DNA of 64,000 nucleotides, taken from the NCBI GenBank assembly GCA_963764675.1, contig CAVXTQ010000005.1, positions 558,001 through 622,000 of the forward strand, read 5' to 3'. The notes beneath the pieces were generated by a model, which saw only the letters and a list, made by a program, of their open reading frames with translations, did no database searches and had not been told where the DNA came from. Positions within the stretch are counted from its first letter, which is position 1; every line of letters begins with the position of its first letter. Shown here piece by piece: positions 62,401-64,000 of this stretch. Source of the stretch: Acidiferrum sp963764675 (GTDB lineage: Bacteria; Acidobacteriota; Terriglobia; Acidiferrales; UBA7541). Position numbers and translations under genes: made by a program.

Positions 62401-62499
62401 AAAACGGCGTATCAGAACTTACTGGCGATGTGGAAGGATGCGGATCCCGATGTGCCTGTGCTGGTGCAGGCGAAAGCAGAGTATGCGAAGTTGCAGTGA
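59437..62499 (+). CDS. Ser/Thr protein kinase with TPR sensor region (paralogue)
   Basis: A 1020-residue protein of the same build as the kinase at 30.5 kb: kinase domain (about 25-290; LGGGGMGVVYEAE, HRDIKPANLF, DFGLAKV, SPEQARGEELDTRTD), a 90-residue Ala/Gly/Ser-rich linker, a membrane helix (FAWIAAAAVFAIVVAGGASL), the beta-rich domain (FVNTTGDTVFDGALKQALAL) and about 500 residues of TPR. The start is uncertain: GTG 59437 gives extra residues not seen in the paralogues, and GTG 59488 (VIGQTISHYKIL) matches them better. Confidence 0.83.
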   Translation: MGGHLPCPHSGEHSKPVIGQTISHYKILQKLGGGGMGVVYEAEDQRLGRRVALKFLPQDLTKDPQALERFRREARAASALNHPNICTIHDIGEDQGYPFIVMEFLDGMTLKHRIEGKPISVEQVLDYSVQIADALDSAHSAGIVHRDIKPANLFVTKRGHMKILDFGLAKVADGLPEPGQKEATSAPTMSIDPAHLTSPGSTVGTTAYMSPEQARGEELDTRTDLFSFGAVIYEMATGRQPFLGNTTAVIFDAILNRAPTAPVRLNPNLPADLEGIINKALEKDRELRYQIAAEMRGDLKRVKRAIDSGKSSAASPVVQSGAPPAAGPVSGGATPAFGVTAAGAALTGSTGPGSSGAQAASATAAAVSGMGSATAGQGVAGSGSKKFAWIAAAAVFAIVVAGGASLFTHHAKALAEKDGILLTEFVNTTGDTVFDGALKQALALQLEQSPYLNVVPQSKIDEALQYMGRPAGERVTSEIGREICQREGIKAMLTGSIGGLGSHYVISLNAVNAQNGDVLASEQVEAESKEAVLKSLDHGASDLRGKLGESLASVQQYAKPLEQATTSSMEALKEFSAGYADHLKLDDAHAIPHLKRATEIDPNFAMAHATLAIAYSNQLESQAGEESLKKAFALKDRATEAERYYIESHYYGNVVRDLEKEIATYEQWAKAYPRDTTPLDNVTLDYFSRGEYEKSVQVARKTLEVDPKDYYAYDRLVGAFMALNRLDEAKTIVDEAYQKQLAPETMHTQAFELAFLRNDPVSMNKELQAAKGTAEEAFVLNRKASSEVKQGKIKQASATFREAEESASRNQMKEFAAFLKAVEGMLRGSYGDCNRAKSLAHESIRESPKGDNRILASIALAQCGESTTADQIDAEADKEYPEETLLHKVDIPLVRATNSLRKGDGAGAVTALEVSRPYEMGLGPGSIPYRVLYVRGEGYLQQKDADRAIGEFQKILNNPGICPVCELAPMARLQMARGYVMKGDKANAKTAYQNLLAMWKDADPDVPVLVQAKAEYAKLQ

Positions 62500-62561
62500 G
62501 CTTGCGCCAGAGCTGCGTTAAGCTTGCAGCGTGAAGAACCTCAGTTCAGAAGACCTGCCCA

Positions 62562-64000
62562 TTGCCTCCCATAATTAGCGCACAAGGATTGTCGAAGCGG
62601 TACGGCGTTGCGCCGCTGTTTCGCGAAATTTCGTTTACCGTTTCCGAAGGGGAGCGGATTGGGATCATTGGCCCGAACGGCGCGGGGAAATCGACGCTGC
62701 TGGAGATTTTGCAGGGGCGGGTGACGCCGGACAGCGGAGACGTTGCGATCCGCAAGGGAACGCGACTGAGCTTCGTGCGGCAAATCTCGGAGTATGCGGC
62801 GGGCGAAACGGTTCGATCGGTGATCGACAAGGCACTCGATCAGGCGCACGCGGCGGAGGACGAGCGGCTGACGCGCATCGCGGAGATTCTGGGACGAGCT
62901 GGGTTCACCGATCTCGATGCGGAGGCGGGGGCGCTGTCGGGCGGGTGGCGGAAGCGGCTGGCTATTGTCGAAGCGCTGGTGCAGAAGCCGGACATTTTGC
63001 TGCTCGATGAGCCCACCAATCACTTGGACCTTGCCGGAATCAAGTGGCTGGAGGCGGTGCTGCAGGGCGCGGCCTTTGCGTGCGTGGTGGTGAGCCACGA
63101 CCGCTACTTCCTGGAAAACGTAGCGAACGAGGTGGTGGAGTTGAACCCGGCGTATGAAAACGGGGCGCTGCGCGTTTCTGGGAACTACAGCGCGTTCTTG
63201 GAGGCGAAGGAGCAATACCTGCACGCGCAGAGGAATCGCCAAGCAGCACTGGAGAATCGCGTGCACACGGAAATCGAGTGGCTGCGGCGAGGTCCGAAGG
63301 CGCGAACGACGAAATCAAAGGCGCGCATCGACAAGGCGCACGAAATGATCGGCGAGCTATCGGAGATTAATGCACGCACGCGAACGACGAGCGCGAAAAT
63401 CGACTTCTCGGCGTCGGACCGCAAAAGCAAGCAACTGATTACGCTGGATGGCGTGCGCTATGCGGTCGGCGGGCGCACGCTGGTGGAGGACATTCACTTC
63501 ATCATCACGTCGGGCATGCGTGTCGGTCTGGTGGGGCCGAACGGCAGCGGGAAGACGACGCTGCTGCGTCTGCTGAAGGGCGAACTGCAGCCTGCGGGCG
63601 GCAGCCTGCGGCAGGCGGATGCGCTGCGGATTGTGTACTTCGATCAGAATCGAGAGCTCGATCCGGATGTGACGCTGCGGCGGGCGCTGGCGCCGGATAG
63701 CGACTCGGTGATCTATCGAGACCAGGTGATTCACGTCGGAGGATGGGCGGCGCGATTTCTCTTCACGGCCGAGCAATTGAACCAGAAGGTTGGACGGTTG
63801 TCGGGCGGTGAGCGCGCGCGCGTGCTGATCGCGCAGTTGATGCTGCAGCCGGCGGACGTTTTACTGTTGGATGAGCCGACCAACGACCTGGATATTCCTA
63901 CACTCGAGATTTTGGAGGAGAGCTTGCTGGAATATCCCGGGGCGCTGGTGCTGGTGACACACGATCGCTACATGCTCGACCGGGTATCGACGGTGGTGCT
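62562..64000 (+). CDS. ABC-F family ATPase (Uup/EttA-like), partial
   Basis: The open frame continues past the window end. It has two ATPase cassettes: Walker A GPNGAGKST with LSGGWRKRL and LLLDEPTNHLD, then GPNGSGKTT with LSGGERARV and LLLDEPTNDLD. A charged linker between them (NRQAALENRVHTEIEWLRRG) is the ABC-F arm region. No membrane domain exists. ABC-F proteins act on the ribosome in translation or antibiotic resistance. The TTG at 62562 (PPIISAQGLSKRYG) is the only start codon after the in-frame TGA 30 bases upstream. Confidence 0.9.
   Translation, partial: MPPIISAQGLSKRYGVAPLFREISFTVSEGERIGIIGPNGAGKSTLLEILQGRVTPDSGDVAIRKGTRLSFVRQISEYAAGETVRSVIDKALDQAHAAEDERLTRIAEILGRAGFTDLDAEAGALSGGWRKRLAIVEALVQKPDILLLDEPTNHLDLAGIKWLEAVLQGAAFACVVVSHDRYFLENVANEVVELNPAYENGALRVSGNYSAFLEAKEQYLHAQRNRQAALENRVHTEIEWLRRGPKARTTKSKARIDKAHEMIGELSEINARTRTTSAKIDFSASDRKSKQLITLDGVRYAVGGRTLVEDIHFIITSGMRVGLVGPNGSGKTTLLRLLKGELQPAGGSLRQADALRIVYFDQNRELDPDVTLRRALAPDSDSVIYRDQVIHVGGWAARFLFTAEQLNQKVGRLSGGERARVLIAQLMLQPADVLLLDEPTNDLDIPTLEILEESLLEYPGALVLVTHDRYMLDRVSTVV

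Noticed and set aside
1..64000. CRISPR array, phage, insertion sequence, rRNA or tRNA genes
   Set aside because: No regularly spaced repeats, transposase, integrase or rRNA/tRNA-like stretches were recognised by reading; a dedicated search was not possible.

Overview
The window looks like a chromosomal segment of an acidobacterium (phylum Acidobacteriota, class Terriglobia or a close relative). This is inferred from gene content: TonB-dependent-receptor-like proteins of about 1100-1170 aa that begin with a Cna-B/carboxypeptidase-regulatory domain, several Ser/Thr kinases fused to TolB-type propellers or TPR arrays, YXWGXW-repeat and TPR secreted proteins, and an Sdh1-type succinate dehydrogenase. 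GC content is high, so most long antisense reading frames are shadows. I saw no rRNA, tRNA, CRISPR, insertion sequence or prophage.

Layout. 1-5.2 kb: end of a sigma factor, its anti-sigma factor, a secreted CAP protein, an unknown gene and a CheB-CheR-PAS protein broken by one frameshift. 5.5-8.6 kb: an SSS symporter with its DUF3311 partner, then divergently a DAHP synthase whose leader encodes an aromatic-rich peptide and a terminator (a classical attenuator). 8.6-16.4 kb: a frameshifted TonB receptor, a kinase-propeller protein and a truncated copy of its propeller. 16.4-26.5 kb: an NlpC/P60 peptidase, an SGLT-like symporter, a STAS protein, a two-gene unit of an AhpD-like protein and a deiodinase-family protein with an in-frame TGA at the selenocysteine position, a second TonB receptor and a PPi-type phosphofructokinase. 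26.7-33.4 kb: a succinate dehydrogenase operon and a kinase-TPR protein. 33.5-38.2 kb: a YXWGXW protein and a large secreted hydrolase ORF that fuses an LssY_C protein to a CocE-type esterase without a stop between them. 38.4-49.1 kb: two secreted TPR proteins, rnc, lepB, an AsmA-like protein, an S9 peptidase, an unknown secreted protein and a DinB protein. 49.3-64 kb: uvrB, a DUF2306 membrane protein, a glycosyltransferase, a Rossmann/DUF2520 protein, an M16 peptidase pair, a ComEA-like HhH protein, ribBA with a degenerate second domain, a third kinase and a partial ABC-F ATPase.

How it works together. The best supported regulatory logic is at aroF: a promoter spaced so that the leader peptide ATG is the likely transcript start, a run of Tyr/Trp/Phe codons, and mutually exclusive hairpins that would let a stalled ribosome prevent termination. 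The deiodinase-like gene is best read as one 245-residue selenoprotein, with a hairpin just after the UGA whose loop spacing resembles a bacterial SECIS. Four otherwise intact genes each carry one single-base frameshift, which may be assembly indels rather than biology. Small perfect hairpins recur between genes and look like dispersed palindromic repeats.
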